A DNA stretch of 32,651 bases from CALFCE01 sp964411665 (lineage in GTDB: Bacteria; Pseudomonadota; Gammaproteobacteria; Granulosicoccales; Granulosicoccaceae). Within the stretch, counting starts at the first letter, position 1; each line of letters starts with the position of its first letter. Both the position numbers and the translations under genes were made by a program. The stretch lies in NCBI GenBank assembly GCA_964411665.1, contig CAYPMR010000045.1, forward strand, positions 1 to 32,651, written 5' to 3'. The notes under the pieces were generated by a model. That model did no database searches and was not told the DNA's origin. It saw only the letters and a program-made list of their open reading frames with translations. Of the stretch, positions 23,043 through 30,852 are shown piece by piece.

Positions 23043-25466
23043 TCAGTTAACAGCGTCTTCCACATAACCAAACTGCTGGTGTGAGGTCCACTCACCCCCG
23101 CCAGCTGCATTGTAAGCCNNNNNNNNNNNNNNNNNNNNNNNNNNNNNNNNNNNNNNNNNNNNNNNNNNNNNNNNNNNNNNNNNNNNNNNNNNNNNNNNNN
23201 NNNNNNNNNNNNNNNNNNCTGTCGGCACGGTTTCCAATGGAGATATTAGCGTTGGCACTTCTGGCGGTGACGACGGTAAATAACCAAACTGCTGGTGTGA
23301 GGTCCACTCACCCCCGCCAGCTGCATTGTAAGCCCGAACCCGCCATACGTGCTTATTGCTATAGCCCAATGACTCTCCTATAGCTTGACTACAAACCCCT
23401 GCAGCACAGATTTCCGAAGAATGATAAATTTTCCTATGTACCCAACTACGTACTGTTCGATCGTACACCTGAAGCGCGTAGCGATTCACGGCCCCACCCA
23501 GATCTTCCCAACTAAACGTCGGACTTGCTGTCGGCACGGTTTCCAATGGAGATATTAGCGTTGGCACTTCTGGCGGTGACGATCGCGGTTCCTCAGGAGG
23601 AGGTACAATTAAATCGGGTTCCTGATCCAATTGATAAACACGGATTCTGTCAATTTCAAATTGAGATGGGAGAATCGATTCATCCACTGCAGCGAAATTG
23701 AAATTCCCACCGACAGCCAGGTTCAGAATCACATACATATTCTGTGTCGATACGCTTGGGCCAGTATGTGTGTGTCGTTTAACACCGTCTACATACCAAT
23801 CCAGCTTGCCCGGTTCCCATGCAATCGCATAGGTATGAAACTCATCTGCAAAACCACCAGCCTCATCTGAGAATGTTGACCATGTATAAAATGGTGGACC
23901 ACCATCTGTTGGTGACAAATGATACGAATGCACCAATTCGTTCGGGTTCTCTCCCCTGACCTCAATAATGTCTATCTCTGGCTGTTGATCGACGTAATAA
24001 CCGTTCAGTAGCCAAAAGGCCGGCCAAATACCATCACCCTGTGGCAGCTTCGCTCTTATTTCAGCGTAACCATGAGTGAATTTAAACGAATCATAGGTTG
24101 TGATCAGCCCAGACGTGTACTTGGGAAGAAAGGCGGTAGCAGCTTGCGCAGGATCATTTGTGGGATTGGCGTAGTTCGGGTTGTTATACGCATCGTTGTG
24201 ACGCCACTCGACGTTATTCTGAAAAGCGCTACTGGTAATGGATGGCATAGTTGGTAGATCATCACTATCAATGGCATCCGCCATTAGTTTGAGTGTGCCG
24301 TTGCTCACCGATACTGGAGGCGTAGCGTAGTTTTGATCGGCATGCGTGTCTCCAACATCAGGATAAAACTGCTCTTCATTATTTATTTGCCAGTACGGCC
24401 CCCACAGATAGTGCGTATTCCATTTATTAGTATCCAGCGAGTTACCGCTGAATTCATCTTCAAACATCAGGTGGTAATCGCGATTCAGTGCAGCCTGAGT
24501 AATTGTGTTAGGTGCATCTTTTTGATACACCCTTATGTAGTCAAGCTCATACTCTGCTGGAAACGATGTTGTCTCATCCGGAGTACCGGGCCAGTTACCA
24601 CCCGTTGCAAGGTTGGCCAGAACATACATTGCCTGGTTTGGAATTGTATATTCGTTGTTCGTAATACGTCGTGCTTCAACGCCATCCACATACCATATAA
24701 TCTCAGTAGGGTCCCAGGAAACTCCAAAGGTATGCCAGTCAGCAGTAAAATCGTTATGACTACTGGTATATGAAGGCGTAGAAACCTGCGCCCAACCATT
24801 TTGCGGTTCGAAATAGTGATAAGTGTGATAGACGGTTTCCGTGTCATGCCCAAGGAATTCCATAATGTCAATTTCCGGGACATCTTCAACATAGAAGCTG
24901 TTTAACAACCAGAATGCAGGCCATAGCCCTTGCCCAGCAGGCAGCTTTACCCTGGCCTCGGCATAACCATGTGTAAAACGAAAGGCATCGTAGGATGTGA
25001 TGATCCCGGAAAGATAATTAACCTCAGCTGGGTCGTAAAACGTATCGTTAGGGTCAGTGGGATCATCGCCGTTATAACGATATTCTGGATAATTATTCCA
25101 GACAGGGTCGTTCTCTGCAGGACGCGGGGGAAGTTGATTGGTATCTGTAACGGGTATCGCCTTTATTATAAGACTTTTACCAGTCATCTCGAACGGGCTG
25201 GGTGTCTGACCACCATTACTCTGGAGGTGATTCGCATTGATGCCCAGCTCATCAACATAGAGCTGCTCTTCATTATTTATAGGAAGGTAAGGGCCCCATA
25301 AAAATGACGTATTCCACTTGCTTGCGTCAAGCGCACTGCCATTGAACTCATCTGAGAAAACAAGGTTAAAGTCTTCCAGATCAGGTGTTGACAATGCCGC
25401 TGTTGATAGCAAGGAAGTTACGCATAAAAGCGTGTAAGTTATCGATTTTATTAGCTTTACTTGCAT
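23043..25466 (-). CDS. Secreted protein with two GH16 beta-glucanase domains and C-terminal FN3-like modules
   Basis: This secreted endo-beta-glucanase (laminarinase or related) has a signal peptide (residues 1-26). GH16 domain 1 is at 33-316 and domain 2 at 331-613. Each has the catalytic E-x-D-x-x-E motif: Glu198-Ile-Asp200-Ile-Met-Glu203, and Glu497-Ile-Asp499-Ile-Ile-Glu502. Both also share the WGPYxxINNEEQxY block. All six catalytic acids are intact, so both domains should be active. A proline-rich linker (618-635) leads to FN3-like modules of about 103 residues. The second module copy is interrupted by 100 N, so length and final sequence here are not real: the coding frame closes, but the missing stretch would be 193 bases if the copy is faithful. 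No polysaccharide-utilisation genes are adjacent. Confidence 0.92.
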   Translation of the reverse strand: MQVKLIKSITYTLLCVTSLLSTAALSTPDLEDFNLVFSDEFNGSALDASKWNTSFLWGPYLPINNEEQLYVDELGINANHLQSNGGQTPSPFEMTGKSLIIKAIPVTDTNQLPPRPAENDPVWNNYPEYRYNGDDPTDPNDTFYDPAEVNYLSGIITSYDAFRFTHGYAEARVKLPAGQGLWPAFWLLNSFYVEDVPEIDIMEFLGHDTETVYHTYHYFEPQNGWAQVSTPSYTSSHNDFTADWHTFGVSWDPTEIIWYVDGVEARRITNNEYTIPNQAMYVLANLATGGNWPGTPDETTSFPAEYELDYIRVYQKDAPNTITQAALNRDYHLMFEDEFSGNSLDTNKWNTHYLWGPYWQINNEEQFYPDVGDTHADQNYATPPVSVSNGTLKLMADAIDSDDLPTMPSITSSAFQNNVEWRHNDAYNNPNYANPTNDPAQAATAFLPKYTSGLITTYDSFKFTHGYAEIRAKLPQGDGIWPAFWLLNGYYVDQQPEIDIIEVRGENPNELVHSYHLSPTDGGPPFYTWSTFSDEAGGFADEFHTYAIAWEPGKLDWYVDGVKRHTHTGPSVSTQNMYVILNLAVGGNFNFAAVDESILPSQFEIDRIRVYQLDQEPDLIVPPPEEPRSSPPEVPTLISPLETVPTASPTFSWEDLGGAVNRYALQVYDRTVRSWVHRKIYHSSEICAAGVCSQAIGESLGYSNKHVWRVRAYNAAGGGEWTSHQQFGYLPSSPPEVPTLISPLETVPTXXXXXXXXXXXXXXXXXXXXXXXXXXXXXXXXXXAYNAAGGGEWTSHQQFGYVEDAVN
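23065..23582. repeat. Nearly identical 309-bp tandem repeat encoding FN3-like modules, interrupted by gap
   Basis: Sequence 23281-23334 repeats 23065-23118, and 23528-23582 repeats 23219-23273, without visible differences. Within the complete copy the two shared blocks imply a 309-bp (103-codon) period. The observed spacing of the left blocks is 216 because the 100-N gap replaces 193 bases of the second copy. Near-identity points to recent duplication and explains why assembly broke here. Confidence 0.92.
23119..23218. other. Assembly gap of 100 N
   Basis: A run of exactly 100 N lies inside the GH16 gene. Its round size suggests a scaffolding placeholder. The true content is expected to be 193 bases, or 193 plus multiples of 309 if more module copies exist. 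Confidence 0.97.
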
Positions 25467-25823
25467 CCGATTGACATCCGCGGGTTGTCACTAATCATCT
25501 TTCAACAGGCTATCTTAAACCATTTATGAACGATTATTCGTGCCTCATAAGGCTACAGAGGTAGGTTTGGGCGATTTGTAATGTATGTCGCTTCCGACAA
25601 CACTAATGTGTGACGGAATACGCAAACGTGACCTAAACGCACCATTACTGGGCTGAGGTCTCAAAAGAACACACAAGGAAAAGCGCTGGAAGGTTTTATA
25701 AGTAAATACATCGGTGGTACCAACTATCGACCCAACCAAATACGAGTATCAACGTGACCTCAACCAGCTGGCTCAATTGTGCGCGCCTCCCTGCTTACAC
25801 CAGAAGACAGTTTTTGAGAATCA
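25467..25823. other. Intergenic region upstream of the GH16 gene
   Basis: About 357 bases between the GH16 start and the end of the YHS-domain gene, both on the minus strand. It presumably carries the GH16 promoter. A short minus-strand frame of 64 codons (25545-25739) lacks recognisable features. No repeat or RNA was seen. Confidence 0.5.
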
Positions 25824-26336
25824 TTATTGCTTCGACAATTCAGCCCAGGCTTTATCTGCTGCAGCTTTGTATTCGCTGATATCGTCAACGCTTACCCAAC
25901 GTTTACGACCGGCTTTCGCATAAAACAAATGTAGCTCGTCACCGAAAATTTCCCACACCTTGCCATTTGTTTTTACTAATCCTTTACCCAGGCTTAGCGC
26001 ATTTGCACAGTGGCCGTTATAGGCAGGTTGATATTTATCTGGATTAGCAGCAAACAGGTCTGCGCTTTCTTGTGTTCCAAATCGCCACTTGGCACCGAGA
26101 TGTTCAACAACCCAGGTTTTTTTACCCTTTTCAGCTTTGGCCTGCGGGGCACGTTCCAGGCTATGGTAGGCCACCGCATCATGCCCACCTATCGCAACAC
26201 CGGCCTTTGACTTACTGACCGGTTCTGCAGCGAACACTACGGAACCCAGAAAAGCTACGATAAAAAATATCACTGCACGCGCAATACTTGGCGTTTTAAA
26301 ATAACTTGGCGCTTTAAGAGAAGTCGACGATTTCAT
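25824..26336 (-). CDS. YHS-domain protein with signal peptide
   Basis: This exported protein of 170 residues has a hydrophobic signal (about residues 20-37, IFFIVAFLGSVVFA) and then the YHS-like core. The core shows GVAIGGHDAVAYH, a FGTQESADLFAANPDKYQPAYNG region, HCANALSLGK and a closing LHLFYAK. Related YHS (seleno)proteins sit in the periplasm and are suspected to bind metal, but function is unsettled. A longer frame starts with TTG at 26354. ATG at 26336 is better because GAAGGG lies 10 bases upstream. An 18-bp near-duplication (26285-26320) encodes two similar hexapeptides, LKAPSY and FKTPSI, near the N-terminus. No partner genes are adjacent. Confidence 0.85.
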   Translation of the reverse strand: MKSSTSLKAPSYFKTPSIARAVIFFIVAFLGSVVFAAEPVSKSKAGVAIGGHDAVAYHSLERAPQAKAEKGKKTWVVEHLGAKWRFGTQESADLFAANPDKYQPAYNGHCANALSLGKGLVKTNGKVWEIFGDELHLFYAKAGRKRWVSVDDISEYKAAADKAWAELSKQ

Positions 26337-26603
26337 CAGATTAGAACCCTTCAATAAAATATTTCAATTTACATATGATTATTATAAACCCAGTAACCGT
26401 ACAGGTTCAGAAAGCTCAATTTTCTGTGAATAGAAGCACTGGAATTTCGATAAGCAACATAATATAACAACGATTTACTATGCTACTGTTGCTGTATAGT
26501 AAACAATTGTTGGAACCAGCTGCATTCACTGAGAATTTTCAATATTTCTGACTCAACGGAATCCCGTAAAGTTCGATTCATCGAATACGTATCCGGCAAT
26601 AAA

Positions 26604-27485
26604 GTGATCAGCGCTCTTTTCTTCATGCTGATTTCAACCATTTTGCTGGCGACCATGCACGTCATAGTCCGCTACCTGACAGCCGAGCTGCACCCCTTCG
26701 TCGTGGTGTTCTTCCGTAACCTGTTTGGGCTGATAGCGGTGCTGCCATTGATCGTACGTAGTGGTGGTATAAGCATTCTCAAAACATATCAGCCAAAATT
26801 ATATTTGATCAGAATCAGTTTCGGCATTATTGCCATGCTGTCGTGGTTCTATGCTCTCTCGAAGGTACCCGTAGCCAACGCCACAGCGCTGAGTTTCAGC
26901 TCAACCATTTTTGCGACTTTGTCTGCCTGGATAATTCTACGTGAACCCATGCGTTACAGACGCTGGTTTGCCATTATTGCAGGCCTTATTGGAGTCTTGA
27001 TTGTGTTGCAACCAGGACTCGAGGGATTCAATCGCTACGCACTACTAGCCATGTTATCGGCTATGGCATGGGGCGTCGGCATCTCTCTGGTGAAAAAGCT
27101 ATCCACAACCGATAGCACCGTCAGTATTGTCGCTCTGATGTCTATCGGTCTTACGTTACTTTCAATATGGCCAGCAGTGACAGTCTGGCAGTGGCCAACA
27201 CCAACACAAATGGGTTGGTTGTTTCTGGTGGGATGTTTCGCTTCAGGTGGCCATTACTTTATGACCAGTGCTTTGCGCCTCGCAGATACAGCCGTAGTCA
27301 TGTCTATTGATTTCACACGATTAATATGGACAGGAATACTTGGCTATATTTTTTTCGCGGATCTATTAAGTAGCAACACCTTGCTGGGTGCGGTGATTAT
27401 TTTCGCCAGCGCCTGGTATATTATTTTTCGCGAAGCACGTCTTGGCCAATCAAAACCGGTAGTCGATCAAAATATAAACAAATAA
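26604..27485 (+). CDS. DMT-superfamily (EamA) membrane transporter
   Basis: This 293-residue inner-membrane protein has about ten hydrophobic segments in two EamA halves (roughly residues 4-135 and 145-283). Family motifs include PFVVVFFRNLFGLIAVLPL near residue 31 and SFSSTIFATLSAWIILREPMRYRRW around 98. The second half repeats the pattern ending in SSNTLLGAVIIFASAWYI. Drug/metabolite-type members move small metabolites, often outwards, but the substrate cannot be inferred. The start is a GTG at 26604 or the ATG 21 bases downstream; the open frame extends further upstream without a usable start. It converges with the HTH regulator, 52 bases apart. Confidence 0.9.
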   Translation: MISALFFMLISTILLATMHVIVRYLTAELHPFVVVFFRNLFGLIAVLPLIVRSGGISILKTYQPKLYLIRISFGIIAMLSWFYALSKVPVANATALSFSSTIFATLSAWIILREPMRYRRWFAIIAGLIGVLIVLQPGLEGFNRYALLAMLSAMAWGVGISLVKKLSTTDSTVSIVALMSIGLTLLSIWPAVTVWQWPTPTQMGWLFLVGCFASGGHYFMTSALRLADTAVVMSIDFTRLIWTGILGYIFFADLLSSNTLLGAVIIFASAWYIIFREARLGQSKPVVDQNINK

Positions 27486-27537
27486 ATTTTCGAGCGTGCT
27501 TTTAATTATCAGATGCAGCTAGCCCTGTTACCGCACT

Positions 27538-28272
27538 TCAGGTTCGGAGATGTTTATCAAATAATTCCAGTGCCCACGGCCTGATGGCCAACAGTAAAGT
27601 TGTACCACGTCGCTTTTTAGGTGGCGTATGCTTGTCATATACTTTATGTGCTTCAAATTCTCGTACCAGACGCCGCATGTTTTCGTGAAATGCGGTGATA
27701 TTTTCCAACGAAATCCATGCATTCACGACCAGGCGCAATTCGCCACTACCGGTAAAATCCGATTGCAAAAAACTACCCTGCAAATTTTCTTCAAAAAAAG
27801 CCTGAATCGGCCCATTTTTTATCCATTCAAAATCAGGTGACAATAGCACCCGAGTGCGATTGTCAGGAAATAATTCAATTATCTTCATCCGATCGAGCGT
27901 AGTCAGGTATTGTTGCGCCTGATATTCGTCTATTTCATAGTTATCCAGGATATTCTGAAAAGACCAGCCGTAAATAATGTGGGTCGTGATTAAAAACAAA
28001 ATCTCATCACCAACCAGTGTCTGTTCCTGCTCCCAGGTTAATGCCATCAGCTGCCTCTTAGCCTGATCACAACGTTCAGTCAATACGCGCAAGTCAATAT
28101 TGACTAAAGCACAAATACTTTCGAGGCGAGTAAGACTCATATCTCTCTCACGGAATAATCTTTTTACGCTCGATTCCGAGATCGACAAAGAATCAGCAAC
28201 ATCGCGATAGGTTAATCCGCTCTGTTTCAATTCGATTTTCAATTGTTCCAGCAATTCTGCTGCTAGCGCCAT
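27538..28272 (-). CDS. HTH (XRE/Cro-like) transcriptional regulator
   Basis: This 244-residue protein has an N-terminal helix-turn-helix (about residues 17-60: GLTYRDVADSLSISESSVKRLFRE). It continues into a charged C-terminal part of about 180 residues without a domain I recognise. The C-terminal part contains YEIDEYQAQQYLTTLDRMKIIEL, which resembles a winged helix, and a segment after VNAWISLENITAFHENMRRLV. It probably binds DNA and an unknown ligand or partner. The frame extends to a TTG at 28287, but the ATG at 28272 has GGGAG 8 bases upstream. The divergent neighbour is the glycerophosphodiesterase gene, which it might control; that is a guess from position. Confidence 0.8.
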   Translation of the reverse strand: MALAAELLEQLKIELKQSGLTYRDVADSLSISESSVKRLFRERDMSLTRLESICALVNIDLRVLTERCDQAKRQLMALTWEQEQTLVGDEILFLITTHIIYGWSFQNILDNYEIDEYQAQQYLTTLDRMKIIELFPDNRTRVLLSPDFEWIKNGPIQAFFEENLQGSFLQSDFTGSGELRLVVNAWISLENITAFHENMRRLVREFEAHKVYDKHTPPKKRRGTTLLLAIRPWALELFDKHLRT

Positions 28273-28486
28273 TAGAGCTACTCCCAAAGAACCTCTGGTA
28301 AATATAAGTTATAAAAGCCAACATCTACGGAGTCGGGCTAAACCTGAGCATACCTGATATTACGAATTGTCAAGTATGTAATAGCTTTGTCGGCGCACAC
28401 AAGACTGCGGGGGTAAACCGGAAATGCTGACACGAGCCAACGACGTTATACTCCAGTTGAATAAAATTTATTGAGGAAAAACGAGA

Positions 28487-29323
28487 ATAGCCAGTCAGAC
28501 TAACAAACGCCCGAAAATTTTCGCGCACCGTGGCTCTGGAGTACTCGCACCTGAGAATACGCGCGCTGCATTTGATCTGGCTCGTCGATACAACGCTGAT
28601 GTGCTTGAAACTGATATCAGAACAAGTCGTGATGGCGTGCCGGTGTTACACCACGACGCAAAGCTCGACAGAACAACAAATGGCAGCGGTTTTGTCAGTG
28701 ATTATTCTCTTAGAGAACTAAAATCTCTGGATGCAGCTTATCATTTCAAGGACTTATCAGGCGACGCCTACAGAGACCAGGGAATAGGCATACTGACACT
28801 TGATGAATTTCTAGAAGAATATCACGACACTGCCCTGAGCATAGAGATCAAACATCCTGACCCTGAATTTGCCAAAAAAGTAGCTATCAAAGTTAAACAA
28901 ACAGGACGCAGCGCAACCACAACCCTTGCAAGTTTTCATGCCGACATCATTCATGCAATCCGGCAAACCACGCCCGATATCACAACGACAACAACGCGTG
29001 ACGAGACGATGGATTTATATATGTCCCGTCGACGTATCAGTCGCTGGATAAACAGCCTGCATGATCGACTGTTTGAAGGAGACAGCAATGACGACACAAC
29101 AATCCATCCTCGCACACTGCAAATTCCGCCCAGTTCAAAACTAGGCCCATTCAGGATTGATCTGGCAACTCCAGACTTTATAAATTTTCTGCATCGAAAG
29201 AAATTGACAGTCAACTACTGGACCATAAACTCAGCTGAAAAAATGATCGACTTGTATCAAAAAGGAGCTGATGGTCTGATCACCGACCGGATTGATATTG
29301 CCAGCAACATCTTTGACCTTTAA
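28487..29323 (+). CDS. Glycerophosphodiester phosphodiesterase with non-canonical (ATA) start
   Basis: This enzyme hydrolyses glycerophosphodiesters to glycerol-3-phosphate and an alcohol. The GDPD motifs are intact: FAHRGSGVLAPENT from about residue 12, then LETDIRTSRDGVPVLHHD with the metal-binding Glu and Asp, LSIEIKHP, and VNYWTINSAEKM with GADGLITDRID near the end. The HRG motif lies upstream of the first conventional start (GTG at 28601), which would remove the active site. The preceding in-frame stop is TGA at 28472. Between it and HRG the only start-like codons are ATA (28487), placed 9 bases after GAGGA, and ATT (28517). ATA at 28487 is therefore my best start: a true rare start, an ATG-to-ATA change or a sequencing error. 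Length would be 278 residues. No signal peptide is seen. Confidence 0.88.
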   Translation: MASQTNKRPKIFAHRGSGVLAPENTRAAFDLARRYNADVLETDIRTSRDGVPVLHHDAKLDRTTNGSGFVSDYSLRELKSLDAAYHFKDLSGDAYRDQGIGILTLDEFLEEYHDTALSIEIKHPDPEFAKKVAIKVKQTGRSATTTLASFHADIIHAIRQTTPDITTTTTRDETMDLYMSRRRISRWINSLHDRLFEGDSNDDTTIHPRTLQIPPSSKLGPFRIDLATPDFINFLHRKKLTVNYWTINSAEKMIDLYQKGADGLITDRIDIASNIFDL

Positions 29324-29401
29324 ACAATTGGAACAAGAGTCACAGACTGGTCTCAAAATTGCGGTATCAGTTTATTGATCTGATGATGCTCAAAAAGAAC
29401 A

Positions 29402-29731
29402 ATGACAAAAAGTTCACGCACTCGCCGTTCAAAGGCACGCGCCAGAAAAATATCGACTAGGAATAAAGCTTTAAACGCTACCAGCGCAGCTTCCGCACCA
29501 ACCGCTATAGGCCGTGGAGCAGATGAGTCCAAACTGATCTTCAACAGTACGGACAAACGCTATTTGATTGGCTTCGCAGTCCTCTCGTTTGTCATTACCG
29601 CTATCTATTTTTGGATAGGCGGTCGCAATATTTTCATATTTCCGGCTATATTTTGCGCCTCTGTAGGTGCTAGAAAGTATTGGAATGGACCGGTTCGTCG
29701 CTTTGCAGAAAAAGCCAGTTCTGACAATTAA
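29402..29731 (+). CDS. Small hypothetical membrane protein with basic N-terminus
   Basis: This 109-residue protein is not recognised. Its first 25 residues are strongly basic (SSRTRRSKARARKISTR), followed by an Ala/Ser/Thr stretch. Two adjacent hydrophobic segments lie at about residues 55-72 and 75-88, separated by WIGGRN. The basic N-terminus would face the cytoplasm. ATG at 29402 follows an A-rich stretch with a weak AGA ribosome site. It sits 78 bases after the glycerophosphodiesterase on the same strand and could be co-transcribed. Confidence 0.55.
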   Translation: MTKSSRTRRSKARARKISTRNKALNATSAASAPTAIGRGADESKLIFNSTDKRYLIGFAVLSFVITAIYFWIGGRNIFIFPAIFCASVGARKYWNGPVRRFAEKASSDN

Positions 29732-29769
29732 GCTAGCAACCAGCGGATGAGTCACTGATTACCAAAAAA

Positions 29770-29793
29770 GATTTCCTCAAGGATTTCCTCAAA
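29770..29793. repeat. 12-bp tandem duplication
   Basis: The unit gatttcctcaag/a occurs at 29770-29781 and 29782-29793, in the short convergent gap immediately before the stop of the sulfotransferase gene. One mismatch at the last base. Confidence 0.8.
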
Positions 29794-30573
29794 CTATGTG
29801 ATTCTGGCAAGAAGATCTTTACTATAACCAAGCAATTCGAAATCACGATGGTAGAGCTTCTCTACCAGCTTGGTTGTTTTCTCACAATAATAACTGGCTA
29901 ATTTTTCCTCTGCGCCTGTTGCGTTCGAAAATACCGGGTTTATATCAGCACCTTCCTCACTGCCATTAAGACGCCGCAATATGTAGCTCAAGTCCTGATC
30001 CAGTGATTCAACCCGACCGATAAAATCGAACTCGTTCACGGGCAACAACAGGATCGATGTTTGCGGTGCCCAATGCGCATTGTTCAGTAATTTTCCCTGC
30101 TCAAGCCAGAGAAGAAAACTGTAAAAATCATGTTCCTTGCCACGCCAGCTTCCAATTTCCTGTTTACGTTTTACCTTATCAAGATAAGCTGACAATGTTC
30201 GTGTATACGGGTTACGCACGATTGTAAACTTAAAGAACTTAGAAAAAACAAGCATATCGTCATGGCTTAAATCAGATGGTCGTTTGAACAAACGCTTGGC
30301 TTCTCTTGATCCAACCTGTCGTTGTAGTTTGAGACTGGCAAGACTGGCAACAACCGAAGAATTAGCAGCTTTAGGCACGCGATTACAAAAAAAACCAAGC
30401 TCGGGATCGACACATCCACGTGCATCGGCACTGCGCCTGGACAATCCACCCGAATAGGGAAAAGAATCATAGAATGGTTGCCATGCAGGAAGCAGGCGGG
30501 CCAGTGATAAACTTTCGATCAGTCGCGTGCTCGACAATTCTTTATAAGATAGAATTTCAGTTTTCTCGTTCAT
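29794..30573 (-). CDS. Sulfotransferase family 2-like protein
   Basis: This 259-residue protein has the two PAPS-binding signatures of the Sulfotransfer_2 group. The 5'-phosphosulfate loop is RVPKAANSS at residues 65-73. The 3'-phosphate site is FTIVRNPYTRTLSAY at 116-130, with Arg120 and Ser128 in the usual places. Family members transfer sulfate from PAPS to carbohydrate hydroxyls. No membrane anchor is present, unlike animal Golgi relatives. In bacteria such genes often modify surface glycans, but no glycan cluster is visible here. The gene start lies 60 bases from the MITE-like element, which therefore occupies its promoter region. Substrate is unknown. Confidence 0.85.
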   Translation of the reverse strand: MNEKTEILSYKELSSTRLIESLSLARLLPAWQPFYDSFPYSGGLSRRSADARGCVDPELGFFCNRVPKAANSSVVASLASLKLQRQVGSREAKRLFKRPSDLSHDDMLVFSKFFKFTIVRNPYTRTLSAYLDKVKRKQEIGSWRGKEHDFYSFLLWLEQGKLLNNAHWAPQTSILLLPVNEFDFIGRVESLDQDLSYILRRLNGSEEGADINPVFSNATGAEEKLASYYCEKTTKLVEKLYHRDFELLGYSKDLLARIT

Positions 30574-30632
30574 CTAAAGATATTGGGTTCATACATCATA
30601 CTGAAAGCGGATTAATAATTAGAAGCCGTATA

Positions 30633-30829
30633 ATTAGAAGCCGTCTCAAAATTGATCTTGTACGCCACAACTGCGTTGCGCATGTATTACATATAAACTG
30701 CGCATATACACTGAGCATATACACTGCGCATATACACTGCGCATATACACTGCGCATATACACTACGCTACTCGGTCGGCATGCGCCTTGTTGTGACGCA
30801 CAATCCCTAATTTTGAGATGGCTTCTAAT
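30633..30829. mobile_element. MITE-like element with terminal inverted repeats and internal 13-bp array
   Basis: This 197-bp element is bounded by inverted repeats at 30633-30653 and 30809-30829. The 21 bases match at 20 positions. The pairing extends imperfectly inward to about 50 bases (for example gccacaac...gcgcatg against catgcgccttgttgtgac). It encodes no transposase. The ends read ...TA-GAAGCC and GGCTTC-TA, so a TA target duplication is possible, as in IS630/Tc1-like elements; that is inference. The left end is duplicated: taattagaagccgt occurs at 30616 and 30631. The centre contains six 13-bp units. A second, one-ended copy lies at 1696-1757. Confidence 0.7.
30690..30767. repeat. 13-bp tandem repeat, six copies
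   Basis: Six units of catatacactgcg (or one-base variants catataaactgcg, catatacactgag, catatacactacg) run without gaps from 30690 to 30767, inside the MITE-like element. A period of 13 gives a repeating AT-rich and GC-rich alternation. It is not CRISPR, as there are no spacers. Confidence 0.95.
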
Positions 30830-30852
30830 GGAAAACAGATTTCAGCTAGAGA

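Noticed and set aside
30690..30767. CRISPR array
   Set aside because: The units are contiguous 13-mers without spacers.
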